This document shows positions 34,496 to 42,679 of a DNA stretch of 64,000 nucleotides, one piece after another. The notes below the pieces were generated by a model, which was given only the letters and a program-made list of their open reading frames with translations, was not told the origin of the DNA and did not search any database. Location of the stretch: positions 7,310,962-7,374,961 of the forward strand of contig NC_008278.1 in the NCBI RefSeq assembly GCF_000058485.1. The letters run 5' to 3'. A program made the position numbers and the translations under genes. The DNA is from Frankia alni ACN14a. Lineage in GTDB: Bacteria > Actinomycetota > Actinomycetes > Frankiales > Frankiaceae. Within the stretch, counting starts at the first letter, position 1. Each line of letters opens with the position of its first letter.

Positions 34496-35341
34496 ATGAG
34501 TGAACGCCTGGCGGCCACGGCGCGGGACACCCGGTCGCTGTCCCTGGCCATCTCCCCGTGTCCCAACGACACGTTCGCCTTCCACGCCCTCGCCCACGGG
34601 CTGGTGCCGGACGCGCCCGCGGTGACGGTGACGTTCGCCGACATCGACGTGCTGAACTCCCGCGCGGCCGAGCGGCGTGACGATCTGGTCAAGGTGTCCT
34701 ACGGGGCCCTGCCCTGGCTGCTGGCCGACTACCAGCTGCTGACCTCCGGCGGGGCGCTGGGGCGCGGCTGCGGCCCGCTGGTGCTCACCGCCGGCCGCAC
34801 CGACCTGCGCGGCGCCCGGGTCGCCATCCCCGGCACCCGCACCACCGCCTACCTGCTTTTCCGACTGTGGGCCGCCGATCGCGGCGTGGCGAGCATCGAC
34901 GTGGTGCCGTTCGAGAAGATCATGCCGGCGGTGCAGGAGGGTCGGTACGACGCGGGGCTGGTCATCCACGAGTCGCGGTTCACCTACCCGTCGTACGGGC
35001 TGACGGCGCTCGCCGATCTCGGCGACTGGTGGGAGGAGCAGACCTCGCTGCCGATCCCGCTGGGAGCGATCCTCGCCCGCCGCGAGCTGGACGGCGCCGC
35101 GCTGTCCGCCGCGGTGCGCGCCAGCGTCGCCGCCGGGTTCGCCGACCCGTCCGCGAGCGCGGACTACGTCCTGGCCCATTCGCAGGAGATGGCGCCGGAC
35201 GTCGTCGATGCGCACATCAAGCTGTACGTCAACGAGTTCAGCCTCGACCTCGGCGACGAGGGGTTCGCCGCCATCGAGACGCTGCTCGCCCGCGCCGCCG
35301 ACGCGGACCTCGTGCCGAGGCTGACCCAGCCGTTGCGCTGA
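34496..35341 (+). CDS. mqnD: 1,4-dihydroxy-6-naphthoate synthase
   Basis: Converts cyclic dehypoxanthine futalosine to 1,4-dihydroxy-6-naphthoate. It has a periplasmic-binding-protein fold without a signal peptide. Signatures are LAISPCPNDTFAFHALAHG, VKVSYGALPWLLADYQLLTSG, GRGCGPLVL, and IPGTRTTAYLLFRLW; the catalytic His is expected in the LVIHESRFTY block. 281 residues. The ATG at 34496 is preceded by gggagg 7 nt upstream. It ends in the first unit of a 17-bp tandem repeat that contains its stop codon. Confidence 0.94.
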   Translation: MSERLAATARDTRSLSLAISPCPNDTFAFHALAHGLVPDAPAVTVTFADIDVLNSRAAERRDDLVKVSYGALPWLLADYQLLTSGGALGRGCGPLVLTAGRTDLRGARVAIPGTRTTAYLLFRLWAADRGVASIDVVPFEKIMPAVQEGRYDAGLVIHESRFTYPSYGLTALADLGDWWEEQTSLPIPLGAILARRELDGAALSAAVRASVAAGFADPSASADYVLAHSQEMAPDVVDAHIKLYVNEFSLDLGDEGFAAIETLLARAADADLVPRLTQPLR

Positions 35342-35391
35342 GCCGGCCGTTGCGCTGAGCCGGCCGTTGCGCTGAGCCGGCCTTGCGCCGG
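35341..35391. repeat. 17-bp tandem repeat after mqnD
   Basis: Two perfect units agccggccgttgcgctg (35341-35357, 35358-35374) are followed by a diverged third unit. A preceding partial unit (35328-35340) is the end of mqnD. Each unit repeats the TGAGCCGG stop-codon context. The last unit can form a ccggcc-ttgcg-ccggcc-like hairpin, possibly a terminator. Confidence 0.75.
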
Positions 35392-35426
35392 CCTGGTATC
35401 GGTGCCGCGGGTGAGACACTGCGGTC

Positions 35427-36305
35427 ATGCCGGAGCTGCCGGAGGTCGACGCCCTCGCCGCCTTCCTGCGCGAGACGGCGCTGGGCCGGGTCGTCGAGCG
35501 GGTCGAGCCGGTCGCCGTGAGCGCCCTGAAGACGTTCGACCCGCCGGTGTCCGCGCTGCACGGGGCCGCGCTCGCCGCGGTCGAGCGGCACGGCAAGTTC
35601 CTCGACCTCGTCTTCGCCCTTCCCACCGGGGAGCGCCTCGACCTCGTCACCCACCTGGCCCGGGCCGGCTGGCTGCGCTGGAAGCCGAGCCAACCGGCGG
35701 CGCCGGCACGCCCCGGGCGGGGTCCGCTGGCGTTGCGGGTGACCTTCGACGACCGCAGCGGCTTCGACCTCACCGAGGCCGGCACCCAGAAGCGGCTGGC
35801 CGTGTATGTGGTCCGCGACCCCGCCGAGGTGCCCGGCATCGCCCGGCTCGGCCTCGACCCGCTCGGGGCGGACTTCACCGTGGCCGCGCTCGAGGAGATC
35901 CTCGCCGCCGCCGGGCGCGCCCAGCTCAAGGGGGTGCTCACCGACCAGTCTCGCCTGGCCGGCGTCGGCAACGCCTACTCCGACGAGGCGCTGTGGACGG
36001 CGCGGCTGTCGCCGTACAAGCCGGCCTCGGGGCTGTCGGCGGCGGAGACCGCGAGCCTGCACGCCGCGCTCGTCGGGGTGCTCACCGCTGCCCGCGACAG
36101 CGCCGCCGGGCTCGCCGCCGGCGAGCTGAAGGCCGAGAAGAAGGCGAACCTGTCGGTGCACGGACGGGCCGGGTCGCCCTGCCCACGCTGCGGCGACACC
36201 GTGCGGGAGGTCTCGTTCGCCGACCGGGCCCTGCAGTACTGCCCCACCTGCCAGACCGGCGGGCGGACGCTCGCCGATCGCCGGCTGTCCCGACTGCTGA
36301 AATAG
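35427..36305 (+). CDS. Fpg/Nei family DNA glycosylase
   Basis: Base-excision repair glycosylase/AP lyase. MPELPEVDALAAFLRE begins with the catalytic Pro2-Glu3; the helix-two-turn-helix region is KGVLTDQSRLAGVGNAYSDEALW; the C-terminal zinc finger reads CPRCGDTVREVSFADRALQY-CPTCQ. The Lys equivalent of Fpg/Nei (KFLDLVF region, after VERHG) is present. It resembles the actinobacterial Fpg/Nei-like group more than classical MutM, so the damage specificity is unclear. The start is ATG 35427; 292 residues. It is followed 16 bp later by the rhodanese gene. Confidence 0.92.
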   Translation: MPELPEVDALAAFLRETALGRVVERVEPVAVSALKTFDPPVSALHGAALAAVERHGKFLDLVFALPTGERLDLVTHLARAGWLRWKPSQPAAPARPGRGPLALRVTFDDRSGFDLTEAGTQKRLAVYVVRDPAEVPGIARLGLDPLGADFTVAALEEILAAAGRAQLKGVLTDQSRLAGVGNAYSDEALWTARLSPYKPASGLSAAETASLHAALVGVLTAARDSAAGLAAGELKAEKKANLSVHGRAGSPCPRCGDTVREVSFADRALQYCPTCQTGGRTLADRRLSRLLK

Positions 36306-36321
36306 GTGGCAGGATGGCAGG

Positions 36322-36672
36322 GTGAGTTCTGATCAGATCCCGGCCGTCAGCGTCGCCGACCTGCCTGCCGACCTGTCCGCGGACGGTGCCCCGCTGCTCG
36401 TGGATGTCCGGGAGCCCGACGAGTGGTCCGCCGGCCACATCGCCGACGCCCTGCACATCCCCATGGGTGAGCTCGTCACCCGGCTCGACGAGGTGCCCCG
36501 CGAGCAGGACGTGGTCGTCGTGTGCCGCTCCGGCGGACGCTCCGCCGCCGTCACGGGCTACCTCGTCCAGGGCGGCTGGCAGGTCCGCAACCTCACCGAC
36601 GGCATGCTCGCCTGGCAGGCCCACGGTCGGCCGATGGTGAGCGAGAGCGGCGCCGCGCCCAGAGTCCTCTGA
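36322..36672 (+). CDS. Rhodanese-like domain protein
   Basis: Single-domain rhodanese, 116 residues. VDVREPDEWSAGHIADALHI is the N-terminal signature, and the active-site loop VVVCRSGGRSAAVTGYL carries the catalytic Cys. Such proteins carry sulfane sulfur as a persulfide. GTG 36322 start. It follows the glycosylase gene by 16 bp in the same direction, probably one transcript. Confidence 0.92.
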   Translation: MSSDQIPAVSVADLPADLSADGAPLLVDVREPDEWSAGHIADALHIPMGELVTRLDEVPREQDVVVVCRSGGRSAAVTGYLVQGGWQVRNLTDGMLAWQAHGRPMVSESGAAPRVL

Positions 36673-36700
36673 GCCCGGCGGCGTCCTCCCCGGGGCTTGT

Positions 36701-36749
36701 GGGTACTAGGCCCCGGCGGCCGACTGGGTACTAGGCTCCGGCGGCCGAC
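36701..36749. repeat. 25-bp direct repeat at the purS 3' end
   Basis: Two tandem copies of gggtactaggccccggcggc plus cgact; the second has one substitution and lacks the final base. The purS stop (TAG on the minus strand, 36731-36733) lies in the second copy; the first copy repeats the same stop codon context 25 bp further along the transcript. Confidence 0.85.
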
Positions 36750-37012
36750 GCATCCTCGACCCGCACCACGTAGTCCTCGATGACCGGATTGGCCAGCAGT
36801 GTCGACGCGAGATGCTCGACCCGCGCGAGCACCGCGCCGTCCAACGCCACGCCGTCCGCCAGCTCCAGCTCGAAACGCTTGCCCTGGCGGACGCCGACGA
36901 TCCCGCTCACCCCGAGGCGGGGCAGCGCGTTCAGCACCGCCTGGCCCTGCGGATCGAGGATCTCCGGCTTGAGCATCACATCCACCACAACCCTGGTCAC
37001 ACCCGCGGACAC
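36731..37012 (-). CDS. purS: Phosphoribosylformylglycinamidine synthase subunit PurS
   Basis: Small subunit bridging PurL and PurQ. 93 residues with the family pattern VVVDVMLKPEILDPQGQAVL, ALPRLGVSGIVGVRQGKRFE and HLASTLLANPVIEDYVVRV. GTG start at 37010-37012; a second in-frame GTG (VTRVVVDV) is about 12 nt later and gives the more family-like N-terminus. It stands alone, about 14 kb from purQ and 7 kb from purL, on the opposite strand to both; in most actinomycetes purS immediately precedes purQ. A 25-bp repeat spans its stop. Confidence 0.9.
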   Translation of the reverse strand: MSAGVTRVVVDVMLKPEILDPQGQAVLNALPRLGVSGIVGVRQGKRFELELADGVALDGAVLARVEHLASTLLANPVIEDYVVRVEDASAAGA

Positions 37013-37151
37013 TACCGGCCCCGCGGCCCCCTCGGCGCCGATTGCGGGCCGCCGGGGGCCGCGGCGCCGAGTCGGCCCGCTGTGCCCATGCCGGTGGGCC
37101 CTGCCGGCGAAACGTCCGGCCGGTCCGTCCAGTCCGGCCTAGGCTCGGTTC

Positions 37152-37784
37152 GTGCCGTCCTGGAAGGCCGCAGCCCCGGTGGTCGGGTTCGACCTCGACC
37201 TGACCCTGTTGGACGCCCGTGCCGGCATCCGGGCCACCGTCGCCGCCCTGTCCGGTGAGACCGGCGTGTCCGTCGACGCCGAGCTGGCCGTCTCCCGGCT
37301 CGGACCGCCGCTGGAGAGCGAGCTCGCCCACTAGTTCCCCGCCGCGCAGGTCCCCGCCGCCGCCGCGCGCTACCGGGAGCTGTACGCCGTGCACGCCCTT
37401 CCCGTGTCGCGGCCGATGCCGGACGCCCGCGCCGCGGTGGACGCGGTGCGCCGGCTCGCCGGTCGTGTCGTCGTGGTCACCGCCAAGAGCACCGCGCTCG
37501 CCCGGGCGAGCCTGGACCGCATCGGCATCGCCGCCGACGTCGTCGAGGGTGCGCTGTTCGCGCGGACGAAGGGCGCCGCCCTGCGCGCCCACCGGGTGGA
37601 CGTCTTCGTCGGGGATCACCTGGGCGACATGATCGGCGCGCGCGAGGGCGGCGCGCTCGCGGTGGGTGTGACCACGGGTCCCTGCTCGGCGGGAGATCTG
37701 CACACCGCCGGCGCGGACGTCGTCCTGACCCGGCTCGGCGAGTTCCCACCCTGGCTGCTGGGCGAGGACACCCGCCGACGCTGA
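37152..37784 (+). pseudogene. HAD-family hydrolase interrupted by in-frame TAG
   Basis: One continuous HAD hydrolase frame (about 210 residues) is broken by TAG at 37332-37334. Before the stop: VVGFDLDLTLLDARAGI (motif I, both Asp present). After it: VVVVTAKSTALARASLD (motif II), FARTKGAALRAHRVD (motif III Lys) and VDVFVGDHLGDMIGAREGGA (motif IV). The stop falls in the cap domain in the context LAH-TAG-FPAAQVPAAAARYREL, where a Tyr or Trp codon would need one base change. All catalytic motifs are intact and codon use downstream is normal, so the mutation is recent, a sequencing error, or a read-through site. GTG start at 37152. Confidence 0.85.
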
Positions 37785-37791
37785 GCGTCGT

Positions 37792-38103
37792 TCAGTCGAC
37801 CGGCAGGTGCGGATTGGTCCGGTAGAGCTCCGGATCGGCCTCCTCGGGGATCCGGGAGCGGACGGCGGCCAGCACCCCGGCCAGCGCGACGGCGAACCCG
37901 AGGGTCAGCCCGCCGCCGGCCACGGCGTTCAGCCACGTCGGCAGGTTCCTGACCCCGAAGAAGAACGGGATCACCGCGACCGCCGCGGCGATCAGTCCGA
38001 TCCCGAACAGCACGCAGCCGGCCCTGACGAGCCGGTCGGGGCGGCCGGCCGCCGGCTCACCCCCGGGTTCGACCTGCTCGGACGGTGTCGGCGTCGACGG
38101 CAC
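37792..38103 (-). CDS. Small membrane protein, unknown function
   Basis: 103 residues with a GTG start. Two membrane segments ([22 protein letters not shown] and [22 protein letters not shown]) lie between an acidic/Pro-rich N-terminus and a short acidic tail ([19 protein letters not shown]). Not recognised. Convergent with the HAD gene, whose stop lies 7 bp away. Confidence 0.65.
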   Translation of the reverse strand: MPSTPTPSEQVEPGGEPAAGRPDRLVRAGCVLFGIGLIAAAVAVIPFFFGVRNLPTWLNAVAGGGLTLGFAVALAGVLAAVRSRIPEEADPELYRTNPHLPVD

Positions 38104-38211
38104 AGCCGCCAGCCTACGGGCCGCCGCCCAACCGCGGCAGCGGCCATGGGCACCGGCCGGCGGGGACTCCTGGGGTGCCCGGCTCCGGGGCGGGCACCCC
38201 GCGGGCGGCGC

Positions 38212-38439
38212 TCAGACGACCGGCGCGCCCTCGCCCTGCTGGTGTGCGCCCCGCTCGACATGCTCGCGGTAGTTCGCGGCCTCCTGGTCGGAGACCTCCA
38301 GACCCTCGGCCGCGCGGCTCGCCTCGGGGTCGTCCGGCCCGCTGTCCGCGCCGAGCACGGCCTCGTCCCGAGCCCGGCTCCGCTCGGCCTCCTCGAAGTC
38401 CTCCGAGGTACGAAAGTCCTCGCGATCGGGATTCGCCAT
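38212..38439 (-). CDS. Small acidic hypothetical protein
   Basis: 75 residues, strongly acidic ([40 protein letters not shown]), predicted helical and soluble. The ATG at 38437-38439 is chosen because AGGAGG lies 7 nt upstream; an ATG 18 nt further up would place that sequence inside the gene. Not recognised; the composition suggests a small stress-type or adaptor protein, without proof. Confidence 0.6.
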   Translation of the reverse strand: MANPDREDFRTSEDFEEAERSRARDEAVLGADSGPDDPEASRAAEGLEVSDQEAANYREHVERGAHQQGEGAPVV

Positions 38440-38676
38440 CGAAACGCCTCCTGCCATCGGGGACCGGCCGTCCAGTCCGGACGGTCGGCCCAGGGTCAGG
38501 ACCTGGCATGCCCGGGGTACACCCCGGATAACACCGCAGCGGCGATCGTCACTGGTGAGGTCCGGCCGACAGCCGATCGCGACCGAAGACCCCGCGCGTG
38601 GTGCGGTCGGCGGATAGCCTGGGATTCCCTCAGCTTTCGTCGCGTTGTCCTGTCGTTACACAGAACGAGGTCGCCC

Positions 38677-39072
38677 GTGCCCACCGGCAAAGTCAAGTGG
38701 TTCGACGTTGACAAGGGCTTCGGCTTTCTCAGCCGCGACGACGGCGGCGACGTCTTCGTCCACAAGGCCGCCCTACCGGCAGGGGTGGAGCGGCTCAAGC
38801 CGGGCGACCGGGTCGAGTTCGGCGTCGCGGCCGGGCGGCGCGGGGACCAGGCGCTGTCGGTCCGGCTGCTGGCCGCGCCGCCGTCGGTGGCGAAGGCGGC
38901 CGCGCACGCGGCCCGGCGCAGCCCCGACGAACTGCACAGCATGGTCGAAGACATGATCAAGGTGTTGGACGATGTCCAGCGCGATCTGCGCCGCGGTCGC
39001 TACCCCGACCGCCGGATCGCGCAGCGGGTGGCCAAGGTCGTGCACGCCGTCGCCAATGAGCTGGAGGCGTAG
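38677..39072 (+). CDS. Cold-shock domain protein with C-terminal extension
   Basis: 131 residues. The N-terminal cold-shock domain has RNP1 [16 protein letters not shown] and RNP2-like [10 protein letters not shown], binding single-stranded RNA/DNA. The C-terminal ~60 residues ([40 protein letters not shown]) form helices absent from the 67-residue classical CspA. The same long form exists in Mycobacterium (Rv0871, CspB). GTG start at 38677 after acgagg. Upstream, 38440-38676 is AT-richer with a likely long 5' leader, common for cold-shock genes. Confidence 0.9.
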   Translation: MPTGKVKWFDVDKGFGFLSRDDGGDVFVHKAALPAGVERLKPGDRVEFGVAAGRRGDQALSVRLLAAPPSVAKAAAHAARRSPDELHSMVEDMIKVLDDVQRDLRRGRYPDRRIAQRVAKVVHAVANELEA

Positions 39073-39090
39073 GAGGCGGGGCGTCGGCCC

Positions 39091-39282
39091 TCACGGCTCC
39101 GTCGGCGGCAGGAAGCTCACCCGGCGGCCGCAGCCGGTGCACACCGCCACCTGGGCGCCGGGTTCGTCGTCGGACGCGACGAGATGGGTCAACGGGACCG
39201 GCCCCGCGCACCAGGGGCACAGCAGCCACGGTCCGTCGACGCCGGGCGGGCCGCCGGTATCCATCCGCCCACGATGCCTCAT
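39091..39282 (-). CDS. Small zinc-ribbon-like protein
   Basis: About 63 residues from ATG 39280-39282 (57 from ATG 39264). Two Cys pairs, LLCPWCAGPVP and VCTGCGRRVSF, about 25 residues apart, suggest a zinc ribbon. The frame stays open upstream to 39375, but that part has no family-like content. It is convergent with the cold-shock gene, 18 bp apart. Function unknown. Confidence 0.6.
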   Translation of the reverse strand: MRHRGRMDTGGPPGVDGPWLLCPWCAGPVPLTHLVASDDEPGAQVAVCTGCGRRVSFLPPTEP

Positions 39283-39574
39283 CCCCCCGCGGGCGCGGGC
39301 CACTATCGCCACATCCACTATCCGCAAACGCCCGGAGTCCGCAAACATCCACAATCGCAACACATTGTCGGCCAACCGACCCGAACGACCGGCCGAGAGC
39401 CCGTGCGTGCCGAAGACGGCGCCCGGTGCGGCAGACTGCGAACGGAGACGACGCGACCCAGAAACACCGGCGAACCCCGACCGCCGCGTGCCGCCGGACG
39501 GGGGCGAGCCGGTAACGGGTCGGGTCCGGGCCGTGCGTGGGATCGGGAGCTGAGAGGCATTCGCGTGACAAGCA

Positions 39575-41713
39575 GTGGGCAGCGGTCGTGATCACATCCC
39601 TGGGGTGCTGACCGTGGTCGACGACGCCGCGGGCCCGAACCCCCGCCGCACCGACCCGGGCGACCCGCTCAACCCCCACGAGCCGCGGTCCATCGGTCCC
39701 TACGCCCTCGTCAGCCGCCTGGGCGTCGGCGGGATGGGCACGGTCTACCTGGCTCGCAACACCGCCGGGCGGCGGGTCGCCGTCAAGGTGATCCGGCCTG
39801 ACCTCGCGGCCGACGAGGAGTTCCGTCGGCGGTTCCGGGCCGAGGTGGAGGCCGCCCGGCGGGTCGCCCCCTTCTGCACCGCCGAGGTGCTCGACGCCGA
39901 TCCGAACGCGCCGGCGCCCTACCTGGTCACCGAGTTCATCGACGGCGTCCGGCTGGACGAGCAGGTCGAGTCCGGTCCGCTGGCCTCCTCGACCCTGACC
40001 GGTCTGGCCGTCGGGGTGGCGACGGCCCTGACCGCCATCCACAGCGCGGGGCTCGTGCACCGCGACCTCAAACCGAGCAACGTGATGCTCTCGCTGTCCG
40101 GCCCCCGGGTGATCGACTTCGGCATCGCCCAGGCGCTGGAGGGCGCGAAGGCGAAGCCGACGGCGTGGGGGTTCGGCTCGGCCGGCTGGATGGCGCCCGA
40201 GCAGGTGCACGGCCAGCCGATCGGACCCGAGGCGGACGTGTTCGCGTGGGGCATCCTCATCGCCTACGCCGGCACCGGCCGGCACCCCTTCGGTGACGGC
40301 TCGGACATCGAGATCGGCATGCGCATCGTGGGCTCCGCCCCGGATCTGCGCGGCCTGCGGGAGCCGCTGGTAGGGCTGGTCAGCGCCGCTCTGGCGAAGC
40401 ATCCCGACGACCGGCCGAGCGCCCGGGAGCTGTTGCTGCGGCTCGTCGCGCAGCCGCCGGCCCGCGGCGGCCCCGCCCTCGGGCCGGCGATCGGCCAGGT
40501 CGAGGAGCTGCTCAACCGCACCGGAGAGGTGCCCCGCCCGGCGCCGACGCGGGTGGGTCCGGCGACCTCGGCCCCCGCCCGCCGCCCGCCCTGGGACGGT
40601 GCCCCGGCGGTGCGGCCCGCCACGGCCGTCCCCCCGGGCCGCGCGCCCGCCGCGGACCGGGCTCCGGGTGCCCACGGGCCCGGCCCGGCGCCGGTGGGTG
40701 GCCCGGCGAACAGCGGCCGGCCGCGAGGCACCCCCTACCCGGCGACCGCCGGCCCTCCCGGTGGTCGCGGGCCGGCGGCCGGGCCGGGCGCACGCCCGTC
40801 CCCGGACGCCCGCGCGCCGTCCCCGCCGGACAACCGCCAGCCAGACGGCCGCCAGCCGGACAGCCGCCAGCCCGCCGCACCGAGCGGCCGCCAGCCGGGC
40901 GGGCCGGCGCCGGGCACACCACCCGCGGCCAGGTGGGCCGGTCCGGGCGGCCAGCGCGCACCGGGCCAGGCGCCGGGACCCGGGCCCCAGCCGGCGCGGA
41001 TGGCCGAGCCGGCACGGATGTCGGGACCTGCACGGATGCCGGCGCCGGCACGCGTCCCGGAGCCCGCGCGGGTGCCGGGTCCCGCGCCGATGCCGGGCGC
41101 CGCCGACACCCCCTACCCGCCGTACCCACCGTCCGCCCCGCCCCGGCGCGGACCGGACCGCCGGCAGCTCGCACTGATCGTCGGAGTCGTCGTGGCGGCG
41201 CTGATCGCCATCGCGGTCGTCGTCGTCCTGCCGGGCCGCGGCGGCGGGGCTGACGCCGGCCGGCCGCCGGGCTCCACCGCGACGGTCGCGGGCGGTGCGT
41301 CGGTCACCTCGAGCCCCACCCCCACCGCGGGGCTCGGCCTGCCGGCGACGGACGGCCGGCTGGAGTTCGTCGTGGCGGGCATCGACTGCTCGAAGTCCCA
41401 GCTGGGCGGCGGGCTCCTCGCGCTGCGCGCGAGCGGCAGGTTCTGCCTGGCCCAGGTGACGGTCCGCAACACCGGCGACACCGCCGCGGCGCTGGACAAC
41501 GCCACCGAGCTGCTCTGGGACGACCACGGCGACCGGCACGAGGCGAACTTCCTCGCCCGCTTCAAGCTGGACGAGAATCTGTGGGACTCCATCGACCCCG
41601 GCGAGACCAAGCGCGGCACCCTGGTCTTCGACGTCCCCCGCGACGCGCAGCCGCAGGAACTCGAGCTCCACGAGAGTGCGCAGAGCGACGGGGTCCGCAT
41701 CCCGGTCCGCTGA
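39575..41713 (+). CDS. Membrane Ser/Thr protein kinase with extracellular DUF4352-like domain
   Basis: 713-residue PknB-type kinase. The N-terminal kinase domain (about residues 30-285) has the glycine loop LGVGGMGTVYLAR, Lys in VAVKVIRPD, catalytic loop GLVHRDLKPSNVML (near residue 160), DFGIAQAL and APEQVHG; all are intact. A disordered Pro-rich linker (about 300-525) with DGRQPDSRQP and PARMPAPARVPEPARVPGPA repeats leads to one membrane segment (LALIVGVVVAALIAIAVVVV, about 530-550). The outside domain (LEFVVAGIDCSKSQLGGG, VTVRNTGDTAAALDNATELL, FDVPRDAQPQELELHES) matches the DUF4352/telokin-like fold. The GTG at 39575 is used; GTG 39605 or 39614 are alternatives. The signal sensed is unknown. 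Confidence 0.88.
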   Translation: MGSGRDHIPGVLTVVDDAAGPNPRRTDPGDPLNPHEPRSIGPYALVSRLGVGGMGTVYLARNTAGRRVAVKVIRPDLAADEEFRRRFRAEVEAARRVAPFCTAEVLDADPNAPAPYLVTEFIDGVRLDEQVESGPLASSTLTGLAVGVATALTAIHSAGLVHRDLKPSNVMLSLSGPRVIDFGIAQALEGAKAKPTAWGFGSAGWMAPEQVHGQPIGPEADVFAWGILIAYAGTGRHPFGDGSDIEIGMRIVGSAPDLRGLREPLVGLVSAALAKHPDDRPSARELLLRLVAQPPARGGPALGPAIGQVEELLNRTGEVPRPAPTRVGPATSAPARRPPWDGAPAVRPATAVPPGRAPAADRAPGAHGPGPAPVGGPANSGRPRGTPYPATAGPPGGRGPAAGPGARPSPDARAPSPPDNRQPDGRQPDSRQPAAPSGRQPGGPAPGTPPAARWAGPGGQRAPGQAPGPGPQPARMAEPARMSGPARMPAPARVPEPARVPGPAPMPGAADTPYPPYPPSAPPRRGPDRRQLALIVGVVVAALIAIAVVVVLPGRGGGADAGRPPGSTATVAGGASVTSSPTPTAGLGLPATDGRLEFVVAGIDCSKSQLGGGLLALRASGRFCLAQVTVRNTGDTAAALDNATELLWDDHGDRHEANFLARFKLDENLWDSIDPGETKRGTLVFDVPRDAQPQELELHESAQSDGVRIPVR

Positions 41714-41721
41714 CGGCCGCA

Positions 41722-41737
41722 GCCGCCGGCCGGCGGC
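41722..41737. terminator. GC-rich palindrome between convergent genes
   Basis: gccgccggccggcggc is a perfect 16-bp palindrome between the kinase stop and the TetR stop, with partly complementary flanks. Probable bidirectional terminator; no T-run. Confidence 0.4.
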
Positions 41738-41756
41738 CGTCGGCAGCCAGCAGGCC

Positions 41757-42431
41757 TCAGCCGACGCTCGGCGAGGTCTCCCCGGTGCCCGCCAGCGCGG
41801 TGTAGGCCGCCGCCGGCACCGGCAGCTGTTCGCCCCGGGAGTCCGGCCGGAAGCCGGCCAGGATGATCTCCAGGGAACGCCGCCAGGACCCCGGTGCGAC
41901 CCGCTCGGTGAGATCCACGACCAGCCGCAGCGACCGCATCAGGACCAGCAGGTCGGCCAGCACCACGTCGCTGCGGACGGTGCCAGCCCGCTGGGCCCCG
42001 GCGAGCATCGCCGCCACCGGTGGGACGACCTCGGCGATCATGCGTTCCGCGGTGTGCCCGCTCCACAGCCGCTGGGCCAGGAAGGCTCCGTGGCAGGGAT
42101 CGGCCGCCAGCACCCGCACCACGAAGCAGTGCAGCGCGCTGGCCGCCGGTTCCGTGGCGGCCACCGTCACGGCGAGCTCACGGATGTCGTCGACGGTCGA
42201 GCGCAGAATCGCCTCGACGAGCGCGTCCTTGTTCGGAAAGCGTCGGTAGAGGGTGCCCATGCCGACGCCGGCGCGGCGGGCGATCTCCTCGACGCCGACG
42301 TCGTTTCCGCGTTCGACGAACAGCTCCCGAGCGGCGGTGAGGATGCGGGCACGGTTCAGTTCGGCGTCGCGGCGTAAGGGCCGGGCTGGCACAGCCGACG
42401 ATCGCGGCGACGCGGACGGGACGGCAACCAC
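41757..42431 (-). CDS. TetR/AcrR family transcriptional regulator
   Basis: 224 residues. The N-terminal DNA-binding domain is canonical: ILTAARELFVERGNDVGVEE-IARRAGVGMGTLYRRFPNKDAL, with recognition helix GVGMGTLYRRF. The C-terminal ligand domain is unassigned (family with FLAQRLWSGHTAERMIAEVV). GTG start. The likely target is unknown; no transporter or enzyme gene is divergently adjacent, the next gene (HNH nuclease) being 249 bp away and divergent. Confidence 0.92.
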   Translation of the reverse strand: MVAVPSASPRSSAVPARPLRRDAELNRARILTAARELFVERGNDVGVEEIARRAGVGMGTLYRRFPNKDALVEAILRSTVDDIRELAVTVAATEPAASALHCFVVRVLAADPCHGAFLAQRLWSGHTAERMIAEVVPPVAAMLAGAQRAGTVRSDVVLADLLVLMRSLRLVVDLTERVAPGSWRRSLEIILAGFRPDSRGEQLPVPAAAYTALAGTGETSPSVG

Positions 42432-42679
42432 GTGCTACCCGCGGGGATGGGACGGCGTCGGGGCGGCAACCTTCGCCAGCAGTCTGAGCATGGCAGCACA
42501 CTGTAGGGGATTGACCGGCTACGGTGCGATGCTTCGCGCCAAGAACTGCTCTTTTCGGGTTGTTCCAACCACCAGGGCCCACGATCTCCCGCTAACGTGA
42601 CTCTCTGCCCGGACGGGCGTCAAGCGGGCAGAGACGTTCTTCCCGTGGACCCGGGGCGTCGAGGTGGCGGGGCGTCGAG

